Source of the DNA: Oscillospiraceae bacterium | Lineage (GTDB): Bacteria; Bacillota; Clostridia; Oscillospirales; CAG-272 | Reading direction: 5' to 3' | DNA: 64,000 nucleotides | NCBI GenBank assembly: GCA_015064255.1 | Contig: SVSP01000007.1 | Span: 1 to 64,000 of the forward strand | Shown here: in pieces, positions 42,150 to 50,551 of the stretch | Layout of the letters: each line of letters starts with the position of its first letter | How positions within the stretch are numbered: the first letter of the stretch is position 1 | Made by a program: the position numbers and the translations under genes | Notes under the pieces: generated by a model | What the model saw: only the letters and a program-made list of their open reading frames with translations | The model's database searches: none | What the model was told of the DNA's origin: nothing

Positions 42150-43286
42150 ATGGATGAACTTTTGAAACTTTTTGAAAACTTTGCCCACCTCGAGATCGGT
42201 CACATTATTATGTGGATCATCGGAGGAATCCTTATTTATCTCGCGATAAAGAAGGATATGGAGCCTACACTTCTTCTTCCGATGGGATTCGGTGCGATAC
42301 TCGTTAACATTCCGTTTTCGGGTGCCATCAGCCAGACTGTTGACGGCTTTTTCCAGGAGGGCGCACTTTCAACACTCTTTGACGCAGGAATTGCGAACGA
42401 GCTTTTCCCGCTGATACTCTTTATCGGTATCGGAGCTATGATAGACTTCGGACCGCTTCTCACAAACCCTAAGCTTATGATATTCGGCGCGGCGGCACAG
42501 TTTGGTATTTTCTTCACTCTCTGCCTTGCTTCGATGTTCTTTACACCCGAAGAAGCTGCTTCGATCGGTATTATCGGTGCGGCTGACGGTCCTACCGCGA
42601 TCGTAGTTGCGAACAAGCTTCTCGGTGCCGACAGTAGTATAACGGGTGCGATAATGGTTGCCGCATATTCGTATATGGCTCTTGTTCCTATTATTCAGCC
42701 TCCTGTTATAAAGCTTCTTACAACAAAGAAGGAACGTATGATCCGTATGCCTTACGAGGGCAAGAGCGTTTCCAAGACAACTAAGATACTCTTCCCGATA
42801 ATAATCACGGTTGTTGCAGGCGTTATCGTTCCCGAATCTGTTTCGCTTATCGGATTCCTTATGTTCGGTAACCTTATCCGTGAGTGCGGTGTTCTCGATT
42901 CTCTTTCGGAAACGGCACAGAAGGTTCTCGCAAACCTTATCACGATATTCCTCGGAATTACCATCGCTTGTCAGATGCAGGCAGATAAATTCCTCCAGCC
43001 CGCTACACTTCTTATCCTCGGTCTCGGACTTTTCGCATTCATTTTCGATACCGCAGGCGGCGTGCTTTTCGCAAAGTTCCTCAATCTCTTCTTAAAGAAG
43101 AAGATCAACCCGATGATCGGTGCTGCAGGTATTTCCGCATTCCCGATGTCAGGTCGAGTTGTTCATAAGATGGGTATAAAGGAAGACCCGCAGAACTTCC
43201 TTCTTATGCACTCGATAGGTGTAAACGTATCCGGACAGATCGCATCGGTAATCGCGGGCGGTCTTATACTCAAGTTCTTTATGTAA
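42150..43286 (+). CDS. Sodium-pumping decarboxylase subunit beta
   Basis: A 378-residue membrane protein of the OadB/GcdB/MmdB family. It shows the characteristic IGIIGAADGPTAIVVANKL (residues about 143-161, with the Na+-binding aspartate), IQPPVIKLLTTKKERMIRM (about 184-202) and SAFPMSGRVVHKMG near the C-terminus. The beta subunit carries the Na+ channel and decarboxylates carboxybiotin. The gamma-like protein follows 16 nt downstream, but no alpha subunit or biotin carrier gene is next to them. RBS TTGGAG. Confidence 0.93.
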   Translation: MDELLKLFENFAHLEIGHIIMWIIGGILIYLAIKKDMEPTLLLPMGFGAILVNIPFSGAISQTVDGFFQEGALSTLFDAGIANELFPLILFIGIGAMIDFGPLLTNPKLMIFGAAAQFGIFFTLCLASMFFTPEEAASIGIIGAADGPTAIVVANKLLGADSSITGAIMVAAYSYMALVPIIQPPVIKLLTTKKERMIRMPYEGKSVSKTTKILFPIIITVVAGVIVPESVSLIGFLMFGNLIRECGVLDSLSETAQKVLANLITIFLGITIACQMQADKFLQPATLLILGLGLFAFIFDTAGGVLFAKFLNLFLKKKINPMIGAAGISAFPMSGRVVHKMGIKEDPQNFLLMHSIGVNVSGQIASVIAGGLILKFFM

Positions 43287-43302
43287 TACGGAGGAAAATA
43301 AG

Positions 43303-43659
43303 ATGAAAAATTACAGTAAGATTTTCGCAATTATTCTTTGCTTGACACTTATTTTCTCTGTATCCTCGCTTTTCTTCGGTGTATCCGCAGAATCGGCTCC
43401 TGAAGGCGGTGCAGATTCAGACACGACCGTAGGTGAAAATACCGAAGACGCTCCCGAAGCTCCGGAAAAAGAAGAAAAAGAAAATTTCTTCGAAGCTTTT
43501 GCCTCTATGTTCAAGGAATTCCATCCGATGGGATTTGTTGAAAATCTCAGATTTATGGGAATCGGAATGCTCGGTATATTCATTATTATCGGCATAATCA
43601 TCGTTGCAACAGTTGTTATCAATAAGGCGTTTTCGGGCGTGGCAAAGAAAGAAGACTGA
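43303..43659 (+). CDS. OadG-like small membrane protein (decarboxylase gamma subunit)
   Basis: A 118-residue protein with an N-terminal signal-like hydrophobic segment (residues about 8-28), a Glu/Pro-rich linker (about 30-60) and a transmembrane helix MGIGMLGIFIIIGIIIVATVVI near the C-terminus. The G-M-L-G-I-F start of that helix is typical of OadG-type gamma subunits, which anchor the decarboxylase complex. The long acidic insertion and the second helix are unusual for OadG. It is 16 nt after the beta-subunit gene and shares its terminator. Confidence 0.75.
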   Translation: MKNYSKIFAIILCLTLIFSVSSLFFGVSAESAPEGGADSDTTVGENTEDAPEAPEKEEKENFFEAFASMFKEFHPMGFVENLRFMGIGMLGIFIIIGIIIVATVVINKAFSGVAKKED

Positions 43660-43675
43660 AAATAGTATATAAACA

Positions 43676-43712
43676 AAATTCCCTACAGATAAAATCTGTA
43701 GGGAATTTTTTA
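43676..43712 (+). terminator. Terminator after the OadG-like gene
   Basis: AATTCCCTACAGAT pairs with ATCTGTAGGGAATT around an AAA loop, followed by TTTT. Confidence 0.87.
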
Positions 43713-43785
43713 ATAAAGTTTTTGAAGAATCCAAGGAAACTTTTTTCAAAAAGTTTCCTTGATAGGGCTTGGGACAAAGTCCCAA
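43713..43785 (-). repeat. Dispersed two-hairpin repeat, copy 2
   Basis: Read on the minus strand: P1 TTGGGAC/GTCCCAA, P2 CAAGGAAACTTTTT/AAAAAGTTTCCTTG, then tail CAAAAACTTTATTA. Compared with copy 1 the stems differ by paired substitutions, so the folds are conserved. It may also serve as a terminator for the minus-strand FAD gene. Confidence 0.8.
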
Positions 43786-43815
43786 TATAGAAGTTCCAAT
43801 ATATATTTTAATAAT

Positions 43816-45219
43816 TCAATCTTCCTGCATATCGGCAAGCTTTCTTCCCATAATTACACCCATTACGGATGCCATCATAAGACCGCGGGTCCAACCGCTT
43901 GAGTCGCCGAGACAGTAAAGACCGTTGATGCTCGTTTTGAGATTTTCGTCCATCTTTACGCGGTTGCTGTAGAATTTAAGCTCGGGAGAGTAGAGAAGTG
44001 TTTCGTAGGATGCAAAGCCGGGAACAACGTGGTCAACCGCCTGAATGAAATTGATTATGTTCATCATAGCACGGTAAGGCATAGCGGCGGTAATATCCCC
44101 CGCTACTGCGTCGGGAAGCGTGGGACGGAGATTGGACTGAGAAAGCTCTTTCTGCCAAGTGCGCTTTCCGTCGAGAATATCGCCGAAACGCTGAACGAGA
44201 ATGTGTCCCGCACCGAGCATATTTGTAAGCTCGCCGACCTTTTTAGCGTATTCTATCGGCTGATTGAAGGGGGAATTGAAGTTGTGAGAGCAGAGAATAG
44301 CGAGGTTGGTGTTGTTCGATTTGAGCTCCTTGTAGGAGTGTCCGTTTACAACGGCAAGACCTGCATCGTAATTTTCCTGACTTACAAAGCCGCCGGGATT
44401 CTGACAGAAGGTTCTTACCTTGTTTTTAAAGGGACGGGGATAACCGATGAGCTTGGATTCGTAAAGCACGCGGTTTACGACCTCCATAATCTCGTTTCGA
44501 ACTTCTACGCGCACACCGATGTCAACAGTACCCGGTTGATGCGCGATATTGTGCTCAGCACATATCTTTTCAAGCCAGTCTGCACCGCGGCGTCCCGTGG
44601 CAACGACTGTGTGATTTGCTCTGACTTCGGTTTCTTTGCCGTTTATTATGGCATAAACTCCGCGGCAGATATCGTTTTCAAGAATGAGGTCGGTGCATTC
44701 CGAACCGAATATCATTTCAACGCCCTTCGCCTGTAGATGCTTTTCTATTGCGAGATAAATGTCGTGAGCCTTTTCCGTACCCATATGGCGTATCGGGCAG
44801 TCAACGAGCTTAAGACCTGCCTGAATAGCACGCGTGCGGATAGCCTTGACCTCTTCTGTGTTTTCAAGACCCTCAACGTGAGTGTCCGCACCGAATTCAA
44901 GATAGATCTTGTCGGTATAGTTTATCATTTCCTGTGCATAATCTTCTCCGATGAGTTGAGGAAGGTCGCCGCCAACTTCATAGCTGAGCGAAAGCTTTCC
45001 GTCGGAGAAAGCTCCTGCACCCGAAAATCCTGTCGTGATATGACAGTAGGGCTTGCAATTTACGCAGTGCCCGACAACGCTTTTGGGGCATCTGCGGTTT
45101 TCAATTGCCGCGCCCTTTTCAAGAATAAGTATCTTATTGTTTGAACCCTTATTTATCATTTCAAGTGCGGTAAATATTCCGGCAGGACCCGCACCGACAA
45201 TTACTACGTCAAATTTCAT
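43816..45219 (-). CDS. FAD-dependent oxidoreductase
   Basis: A 467-residue flavoprotein: N-terminal FAD motif VVIVGAGPAGIFTALEM (residues about 5-21), a cysteine-containing segment CVNCKPYCHITTGFSGAGAFSDGKLSL, a mid-domain VVATGRRGADWLEKI and a C-terminal NGLYCLGDSSGWTRGLMMASVMG that closes the FAD site. It belongs to the group of predicted dehydrogenases related to YtfP/HI0933-like or FAD-dependent desaturase-type enzymes. The start is ATG at 45219, because the ATG at 45231 overlaps an extended SD. It is the last gene of the minus-strand operon with PAP2 (25-nt gap), the glycosyltransferase and the acyltransferase-like gene. Confidence 0.85.
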   Translation of the reverse strand: MKFDVVIVGAGPAGIFTALEMINKGSNNKILILEKGAAIENRRCPKSVVGHCVNCKPYCHITTGFSGAGAFSDGKLSLSYEVGGDLPQLIGEDYAQEMINYTDKIYLEFGADTHVEGLENTEEVKAIRTRAIQAGLKLVDCPIRHMGTEKAHDIYLAIEKHLQAKGVEMIFGSECTDLILENDICRGVYAIINGKETEVRANHTVVATGRRGADWLEKICAEHNIAHQPGTVDIGVRVEVRNEIMEVVNRVLYESKLIGYPRPFKNKVRTFCQNPGGFVSQENYDAGLAVVNGHSYKELKSNNTNLAILCSHNFNSPFNQPIEYAKKVGELTNMLGAGHILVQRFGDILDGKRTWQKELSQSNLRPTLPDAVAGDITAAMPYRAMMNIINFIQAVDHVVPGFASYETLLYSPELKFYSNRVKMDENLKTSINGLYCLGDSSGWTRGLMMASVMGVIMGRKLADMQED

Positions 45220-45244
45220 ATTTGTGACCATTCCTTTGTAAAAG

Positions 45245-45973
45245 TTATATTGCGGTAATTTCTTCTGCTTTGTTGTGAACAGACGATTTTTCCGCTATTT
45301 TTTTGTTAAGAGGGGATTTTTTCCAAAAAATCAGAGGATATACGAGAGCGCAAAGCGCAAATGAAGCAAATACGTCGATTATCGAGTGCTGCTTCAAAAA
45401 TACGGTTGAAAAGCAGATAAGTATGTTCAGTATGAACATAATGCTTCTGCACCACCACGAGGTCATATGCTTTGTGTTCCACGAAGGCATAAATACAGCC
45501 ATTGAGCCGAGCACGTGTATTGACGGGCAAACGTTGGTGTTGGTGTCAAAGTCGTAAAGATTACGGGCGATATCAAGAAAAATATTGTCACGTCCGAGCG
45601 AATCGACGTCGGGACGAAGCTCTTGACAGTTAGGAAAAATAAGATATATAAATATCGTTACGGAGTAGGTAATTATTACTATCCACATCATTTTTCTGAA
45701 AGCCGCTGCGTCAAAAAGCATCGTGTAGAGAAGCATACCGATGATGAATCCAAACCATATGTAGTATGGGATAACGAATATCTCGCAGAACGGTATAAAG
45801 TCGTCGAGAGGAGAGTAGATGGGTGTGTAATTTTCATAAAATCCGTGACCGCTGAAGCCTTTTTCGGCAAGCCAAAATAAGATTCCGTAAACAGGCCAGA
45901 ATAAAAGGAGAAGCAGGTGGGAAAATTCGGGAGAAGTCAGATTTTTTAGTCTGAGTTTTCTGTAATCTATCAT
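45245..45973 (-). CDS. PAP2 superfamily phosphatase
   Basis: A 242-residue membrane protein with about six helices. Two of the three PAP2 motifs are clear: NVCPSIHVLGSMAV (motif 2, P-S-x-H) and KQHSIIDVFASF (motif 3, H-x3-D). Motif 1 (K-x6-R-P) is weak, which is also seen in some inositol-phosphotransferase-like members. It would dephosphorylate a lipid phosphate such as phosphatidate. The start is ATG at 45973 with AAGGA; the longer frame starts inside the intergenic region. It is 61 nt downstream of the glycosyltransferase gene. Confidence 0.85.
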   Translation of the reverse strand: MIDYRKLRLKNLTSPEFSHLLLLLFWPVYGILFWLAEKGFSGHGFYENYTPIYSPLDDFIPFCEIFVIPYYIWFGFIIGMLLYTMLFDAAAFRKMMWIVIITYSVTIFIYLIFPNCQELRPDVDSLGRDNIFLDIARNLYDFDTNTNVCPSIHVLGSMAVFMPSWNTKHMTSWWCRSIMFILNILICFSTVFLKQHSIIDVFASFALCALVYPLIFWKKSPLNKKIAEKSSVHNKAEEITAI

Positions 45974-46034
45974 TTTATTTCCTTGTTTTAGTATAAATAG
46001 TATGCCAAACATAAAAACAAATCTGAAATTCGTT

Positions 46035-47138
46035 TCAGAGTTTGTTTTTATTTATAACGTAGTCGCAGAGCGTTTTTGTGGGATTTCCTGTGAAAAGCGA
46101 TTCAATATTTTGAGATATTTTATCGTGGAATTCGCTGTCGGGAAGACGTTTTATGACGAGAGAAACTATGCCGTTTATGTTGCTTGCCGTTTCTGCAAGC
46201 TCGTTTTTCGTTAAAAATTCAAGGTTTCGTGTTTCGCATCCGGGGACCGCGTCCATCGCGATCACGGGGAGCCTTTGGTAGAATGCCTCGGTCGTGCTGA
46301 GTCCGCCCGGCTTGGTGAGAAGCAGGTCGGCGGCAGCCATATACTGTCTTACCTGATGGGTAAACCCTACAACGCGGATATTTCCGCTTTCGGCAGTACA
46401 GCGGGTTATTTTTCTGTATAGCTGACGGTTTGTTCCGCATACAACAACGAGGTACATATCGTCGGTAAGCTGTTCTTGAATAGCTTTTGTGATCTTAAGC
46501 ATAGGACCTGCCCCCATACTTCCGCAACAGAAGAGCAAAATTCTTGAGTCTTCGGGAAGATGCAGTATTTTTCGTGCTTCTTCACGGTTTACGGGCAGGA
46601 TGAATTCTTCTCTAACGGGAATTCCGCTTGCAACGATTTTTTCTCTTGCAACACCCTTTGACATAAATTCATCGCTGAGAAACGAGTGAGGAGTGAAGAA
46701 ATAATCTACGTCAAGATCGCCGACACCCGGACTGCAGGTGTAGTCGGTCGCAACGAAATATGTTTTTATGTCGGGATTGTAGCGCTTTTTTATTTCGGTT
46801 ATCATCATAGCTGCAAAAGCGTGAACGCAGATAACGGTATCGTAGCCCTGCTCGCATATCGTATGGTAAAGAGCGTCCGCACCCATAGCACAGCTTTTGT
46901 AAATGAATTTTGGCGGGTGTGATTCTTCATACTTGTATCCCGCACCGAAAAGACGGGGAAGCTTTTGATAAACAAAAACGTGACCGTGGCTTACAAGTAT
47001 AGATGCCTTTTCCGAAAGAAAGGCAAGGGCATCGGCCATTTCACACGGTATATTTTTATCCGAAAAATATTTTTTTATAGCCATTCCGGCAGAGTTGTGT
47101 CCGCCGCCCGTATTACACGAGAGTATCAGTATTCTCAT
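46035..47138 (-). CDS. MGDG synthase-like glycosyltransferase (diacylglycerol glycosyltransferase type)
   Basis: A 367-residue GT-B enzyme of the GT28/MGDG-synthase family: the N-terminal loop SCNTGGGHNSAGMAI (residues about 8-22), CVHAFAAMMI, and the C-terminal nucleotide-sugar motif TKPGGLSTTEAFYQRLPVIAMDAVPGCE (about 283-310). It most likely transfers glucose or galactose to diacylglycerol, as in UgtP. The start overlaps the end of the upstream CrtO-like gene by 26 nt, and PAP2 follows, so the three genes form a lipid-modification unit. Confidence 0.87.
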   Translation of the reverse strand: MRILILSCNTGGGHNSAGMAIKKYFSDKNIPCEMADALAFLSEKASILVSHGHVFVYQKLPRLFGAGYKYEESHPPKFIYKSCAMGADALYHTICEQGYDTVICVHAFAAMMITEIKKRYNPDIKTYFVATDYTCSPGVGDLDVDYFFTPHSFLSDEFMSKGVAREKIVASGIPVREEFILPVNREEARKILHLPEDSRILLFCCGSMGAGPMLKITKAIQEQLTDDMYLVVVCGTNRQLYRKITRCTAESGNIRVVGFTHQVRQYMAAADLLLTKPGGLSTTEAFYQRLPVIAMDAVPGCETRNLEFLTKNELAETASNINGIVSLVIKRLPDSEFHDKISQNIESLFTGNPTKTLCDYVINKNKL

Positions 47139-47619
47139 TTTTTAATCTTTGTTCTCTTTTTGAGAGCCTTTCTGCGAGTCGCATAAGGTTAGGTCTGTTA
47201 AACCTTTGTATGATAATAAAGGGAATATTGCAAATGATGTAAATAAGAGTGAGAAGAACACCTGTGATTACAGAAGTGTCGATCCAAAATAAAATTATGA
47301 CAAGCGAAACAAGGCAGAGCATATCGTGAGTAAGCTCTGCGATACAGGTTTCGTATATAAGCCTTTCCACATCCGTGCGTGTTGACGAGGCGTTCAGCTT
47401 TTTCGGAACCATATCCTTCATAATTTTGCTCATATCGGGAAGCTTGTTCTTCCATTTTTTTATACCGAGCTTGATATATATTTCACCGCCGTTTTCCCAA
47501 GAAAAGAGCTTCAGCGGGAATTTCTCGTAATTAATTTTGTTTCTCGGAAAAGCCTCGCCTATAAAGTGGGAAAGGATACCGATAAGTGCTACGTAAAGTA
47601 AAGTATATAAAAAAGGCAT
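47113..47619 (-). CDS. CrtO-like membrane acyltransferase family protein
   Basis: A 168-residue membrane protein resembling glycosyl-4,4'-diaponeurosporenoate acyltransferase (CrtO-type, of staphyloxanthin synthesis). Shared features are the KLGIKKWKNKLPDMSK segment (residues about 50-65), RLIYETCIAELTHDM with the conserved E-x-x-H, two C-terminal helices and the IQRFNRPNLMRL tail. No carotenoid genes are present, so an acyl transfer to a glycolipid made by the overlapping glycosyltransferase gene is more plausible. It is the first gene of the operon. Confidence 0.7.
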   Translation of the reverse strand: MPFLYTLLYVALIGILSHFIGEAFPRNKINYEKFPLKLFSWENGGEIYIKLGIKKWKNKLPDMSKIMKDMVPKKLNASSTRTDVERLIYETCIAELTHDMLCLVSLVIILFWIDTSVITGVLLTLIYIICNIPFIIIQRFNRPNLMRLAERLSKREQRLKNENTDTLV

Positions 47620-47673
47620 TTTTATTATTTCTCAAATATATTTGTAAAAGGGCATAAAATCTCAACATATAAC

Positions 47674-47702
47674 ATTGTAATATGTTATCGCGGTTTTGTC
47701 AA
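47674..47702 (-). promoter_or_regulatory. Promoter for the glycolipid operon
   Basis: Minus strand TTGACA (47697-47702) and TACAAT (47674-47679) are 17 nt apart. Confidence 0.8.
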
Positions 47703-47781
47703 GTCTTTTTAGTAAATATTAATATTTGAAAGCTTTTTTGTCTATAAAAAGCACAAATAACTGTAAAATATTAAAATATAC

Positions 47782-47810
47782 TTGAAATATAACTCGGTCT
47801 GTTGTATAAT
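47782..47810 (+). promoter_or_regulatory. Promoter for the membrane protein / methyltransferase operon
   Basis: TTGAAA (47782-47787) and TATAAT (47805-47810) are 17 nt apart. Confidence 0.75.
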
Positions 47811-47856
47811 AAATGCGTATTGTTTTTATTCACACGTATGAAAAAAGGAGAAAATA

Positions 47857-48822
47857 ATGATGTCATCAAACAATCGACCGAAAAGTATTACTTCGCTTAA
47901 ACTTAAAATAACGGTCGTACTTATACTTATACTGTCGGCGGTGTCGGCAACCGTGTTTTCGGTTATCAACCTTTCATATTTGGAGGAAAACTATCTTTAT
48001 GCAAACGGCGCTCCGACAACCATTCTGCCGATACTTGCGATAACTTCAGTTGCTTTGGCAGTTATCGGAACGAGCTTTGTAAAAAAGAGTGATTATTCGG
48101 TAAAAGAACTCCCGAGCGACAGGACTTCTATGATATATATGCTCTCTCTCTTCTTCGTTGCGCTCTTTCTTGCAATATTCGTTCTCTACGTTATGCACGG
48201 AGCGTTCGACATAGGCTACGGAATTAGTATAAAGGGTAACGCAGACCTTATGGAAAAGCTCGAAACGGCAACACTTTTTTATCAGATAATGATAATACTT
48301 TCTCCGATTGCACCGATATATTTCCTTGTAATGTCTTTTAAAAGAAAAACAAGCTCCTTTTTCGGAACTTTAACTCTCCTTTGGATACTTGCGTATATTC
48401 TTCGCACCTACTTTGATATTACCGACTGGGTAATGTCGCCCCGCAAGCTCTCAATGCTGTGCGCGATGTGCTTTGCGGCGCTGTTTATTCTTTATGAAGT
48501 AAGATTTTCTTTTGCACGCGGAAATATACGAAGATATTTCTTTATGTCGGCAATTACTACCGTTTTCTGCTTCTCGGCAGGACTTACCGGCGTTATATCG
48601 TCCGTTTTGGGTGTTTATCCCTCTTCCTTTGAGATTCCTTATTACGGAGTTGCTTTTGCTCTCGGTCTGTATGCCGCTATAAGACTTTGTTCTATCGCGT
48701 TTGCAGTATCCGAAAAAGAAGTGAATGCGGAAAATCAGATAAACAATGAATCCTACAAATCGGAAAAATCCGAAGAAAACGAAGAAAACGAAAACGGCGC
48801 GAAAGGAACGGAAAACGTATGA
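47857..48822 (+). CDS. Multi-pass membrane protein of unknown function
   Basis: A 321-residue integral membrane protein with about eight predicted helices starting near residues 14, 44, 80, 132, 168, 195, 222 and 255, and a soluble Glu/Asn-rich tail (about 295-321). No family was recognised. It overlaps the following methyltransferase gene by 4 nt (ATGA), so the two are translationally coupled. RBS AAAGGAG. Confidence 0.75.
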   Translation: MMSSNNRPKSITSLKLKITVVLILILSAVSATVFSVINLSYLEENYLYANGAPTTILPILAITSVALAVIGTSFVKKSDYSVKELPSDRTSMIYMLSLFFVALFLAIFVLYVMHGAFDIGYGISIKGNADLMEKLETATLFYQIMIILSPIAPIYFLVMSFKRKTSSFFGTLTLLWILAYILRTYFDITDWVMSPRKLSMLCAMCFAALFILYEVRFSFARGNIRRYFFMSAITTVFCFSAGLTGVISSVLGVYPSSFEIPYYGVAFALGLYAAIRLCSIAFAVSEKEVNAENQINNESYKSEKSEENEENENGAKGTENV

Positions 48823-49580
48823 GTTACGACGTTCTTGCCGAATTTTACGATAGGTTTAACAGCGAAATAGACTATAAAAAGTGGGCACAGGATATTTCTC
48901 TCTATCTTCAGTCAAAAGAAATAGAGAAAAACGCAAAAATTCTCGATATTGCCTGCGGAACGGGCAAAATGACAATAGAGCTTGCGAAAATGGGATACTC
49001 TCTTACGGGAGTTGACCTTTCGGAAGAAATGCTCTCGGTAGCGCAAAACGCTATGGCAGAGATCTCGCTTTATCCTACGCTCGTCTGTCAGGATATGACC
49101 TGCCTTGACCTTGCGCAGAGCTATGATGCGGCACTCTGCTGTCTTGACAGCGTGAACTATATAAGAGGAAAAGACTCGCTTGACGGATTTTTCGCACGCG
49201 CAGCAGAGCATATCAGAACGGGCGGATACCTCTTTTTTGACGTGAATACCGAGTATAAATTCAAAAACATATACGGAAATAACAGTTATATTTACGATGA
49301 AAAAGACGTTTACTGCGTTTGGCAGAATTTTTACGTTCCGCGCAGACGAATGTGCGATTTTGATCTGACCTTCTTTATAAAAAATCCCGACGGAAGCTAC
49401 AGACGTTCATTTGAAACGCAGAGAGAGTACGTTTATACAGACGCAGAGCTTACCGAGCTTCTCGAAAAGAACGGCTTTGAGGTCGTTATACTCAGCGCAA
49501 AGCACGATTTTGAGCTTGGAGAGGGTGTGCGCGTGTCCGATAGCGATGAAAGACATTATTTCGTGGCGAGAAGAGTTTGA
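48819..49580 (+). CDS. Class I SAM-dependent methyltransferase
   Basis: A 253-residue methyltransferase of the Methyltransf_25 type: motif I ILDIACGTGKMTIELA (residues about 41-56), GVDLSEEMLSVA binding the SAM ribose, and a C-terminal beta domain ending SDERHYFVARRV. The N-terminal YDVLAEFYDRFNSEIDY is typical of the group. The substrate is unknown. Translational coupling to the membrane protein gene is visible in the ATGA overlap. Confidence 0.9.
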   Translation: MSYDVLAEFYDRFNSEIDYKKWAQDISLYLQSKEIEKNAKILDIACGTGKMTIELAKMGYSLTGVDLSEEMLSVAQNAMAEISLYPTLVCQDMTCLDLAQSYDAALCCLDSVNYIRGKDSLDGFFARAAEHIRTGGYLFFDVNTEYKFKNIYGNNSYIYDEKDVYCVWQNFYVPRRRMCDFDLTFFIKNPDGSYRRSFETQREYVYTDAELTELLEKNGFEVVILSAKHDFELGEGVRVSDSDERHYFVARRV

Positions 49581-49588
49581 AAAAATCA

Positions 49589-49732
49589 ATGGAAGAGAAA
49601 GATTTAGAGCAGAGAAAGACACCAAGGTGTAAGCATTTTGATTATATTAGTGTCGGTGCATATTTTATAACAATTTGTACTCAAAACAGAAAATGTATTC
49701 TATCTCGAGTTGTAGGGACAGGCGATTTCTAA
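49589..49732 (+). pseudogene. Y1 (IS200/REP-associated) transposase, N-terminal remnant
   Basis: A 47-codon frame reads ..KHFDYISVGAYFITICTQNRKCILS.., the hallmark N-terminus of Y1_Tnp/RAYT-type transposases, then VVGTGDF and a stop. The catalytic HUH histidines and tyrosine are absent, so only about a quarter of the gene remains. It lies 8 nt after the methyltransferase stop and may be the scar of an insertion. It is too short to be functional. Confidence 0.75.
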
Positions 49733-49788
49733 AACCGATGAAGGCGTTTACAAGATCGTTAAAGAACAAAATTAAATTTATGCAGTAA

Positions 49789-49830
49789 AAAACTCCGACA
49801 AATACTTTTCTGTCGGAGTTTACTCTTATA
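49789..49830 (+). terminator. Terminator of the methyltransferase operon
   Basis: AACTCCGACA (49791-49800) pairs with TGTCGGAGTT (49811-49820), followed by TACTCTTAT. Confidence 0.75.
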
Positions 49831-49916
49831 ACAACCATTTTATCAAATTATTCCATAAATAAAACGAAACAAACTGCGAATACTACTTATGAATTCAAAA
49901 GAAAGGAATTCATAAA

Positions 49917-50513
49917 GTGAAGAACAGAAAAATAGGACTGCGATTTACAGCATTTGCAGTATGTATGCTCATTATGGCGTATCTTTCTGTGTCTGTACTC
50001 GGAGTATTCGCATATGACGGATACAGCGGAAACGAAAGCTTCGGAGGAAACAACGGAGGACTCGACGGAGATCTTGGCGGTAACGACAGCGGACTTGGCG
50101 ACGGCTTTGGCAATAACAGAGGACGCAGTGACACCGACGGACGAACAGACAACTACGGAAAAGACGGTAATTACGATGATAACGGAGATTACTTCGATGA
50201 CAGATCTGACAGAATCTTTCCTCGAACAGGTGATGGCGATACGACCGACCCCGATGGGGACGATACGGTAGTTCCGGATACCGATAAGGATAACGACGGC
50301 ACAATGGATAAGGAAGACGGTATTCCCGACGACGATGCAGATATTGCCGACAGAGACGATAAGGACGACAAAGAGGATAAGAACGATAAAGACGATAAAG
50401 ACGATAAAAAGTTCAGTTATACAGGACTTATAGTTGCTGTTATAATAGCTGTTGCTGTTATTATACTGATAATCGTTATGATCCCGACTATGAATAAGTC
50501 AAACAAAAGATAA
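49917..50513 (+). CDS. Asp/Gly-rich secreted protein with C-terminal membrane anchor
   Basis: A 198-residue protein: a signal peptide (residues about 1-32, ending VLGVFAYDG), a Gly/Asn/Asp-rich low-complexity region (about 35-95), an acidic calcium-loop-like stretch DTDKDNDGTMDKEDGIPDDDAD (about 121-142), a charged DK repeat (about 148-168) and a C-terminal transmembrane helix (about 170-192). Thrombospondin-type-3-like D-x-D-x-D-G loops suggest calcium binding. The start is GTG at 49917 with AAAGGA. The function is unknown; a cell-surface spacer is likely. Confidence 0.75.
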   Translation: MKNRKIGLRFTAFAVCMLIMAYLSVSVLGVFAYDGYSGNESFGGNNGGLDGDLGGNDSGLGDGFGNNRGRSDTDGRTDNYGKDGNYDDNGDYFDDRSDRIFPRTGDGDTTDPDGDDTVVPDTDKDNDGTMDKEDGIPDDDADIADRDDKDDKEDKNDKDDKDDKKFSYTGLIVAVIIAVAVIILIIVMIPTMNKSNKR

Positions 50514-50514
50514 T

Positions 50515-50548
50515 AAATAGGAGGTGTAAGCCTCCTATTTATTATTTT
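50515..50548 (+). terminator. Terminator after the Asp/Gly-rich protein gene
   Basis: AAATAGGAGG pairs with CCTCCTATTT around a TGTAAG loop, followed by ATTATTTT. Confidence 0.85.
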
Positions 50549-50551
50549 ATA

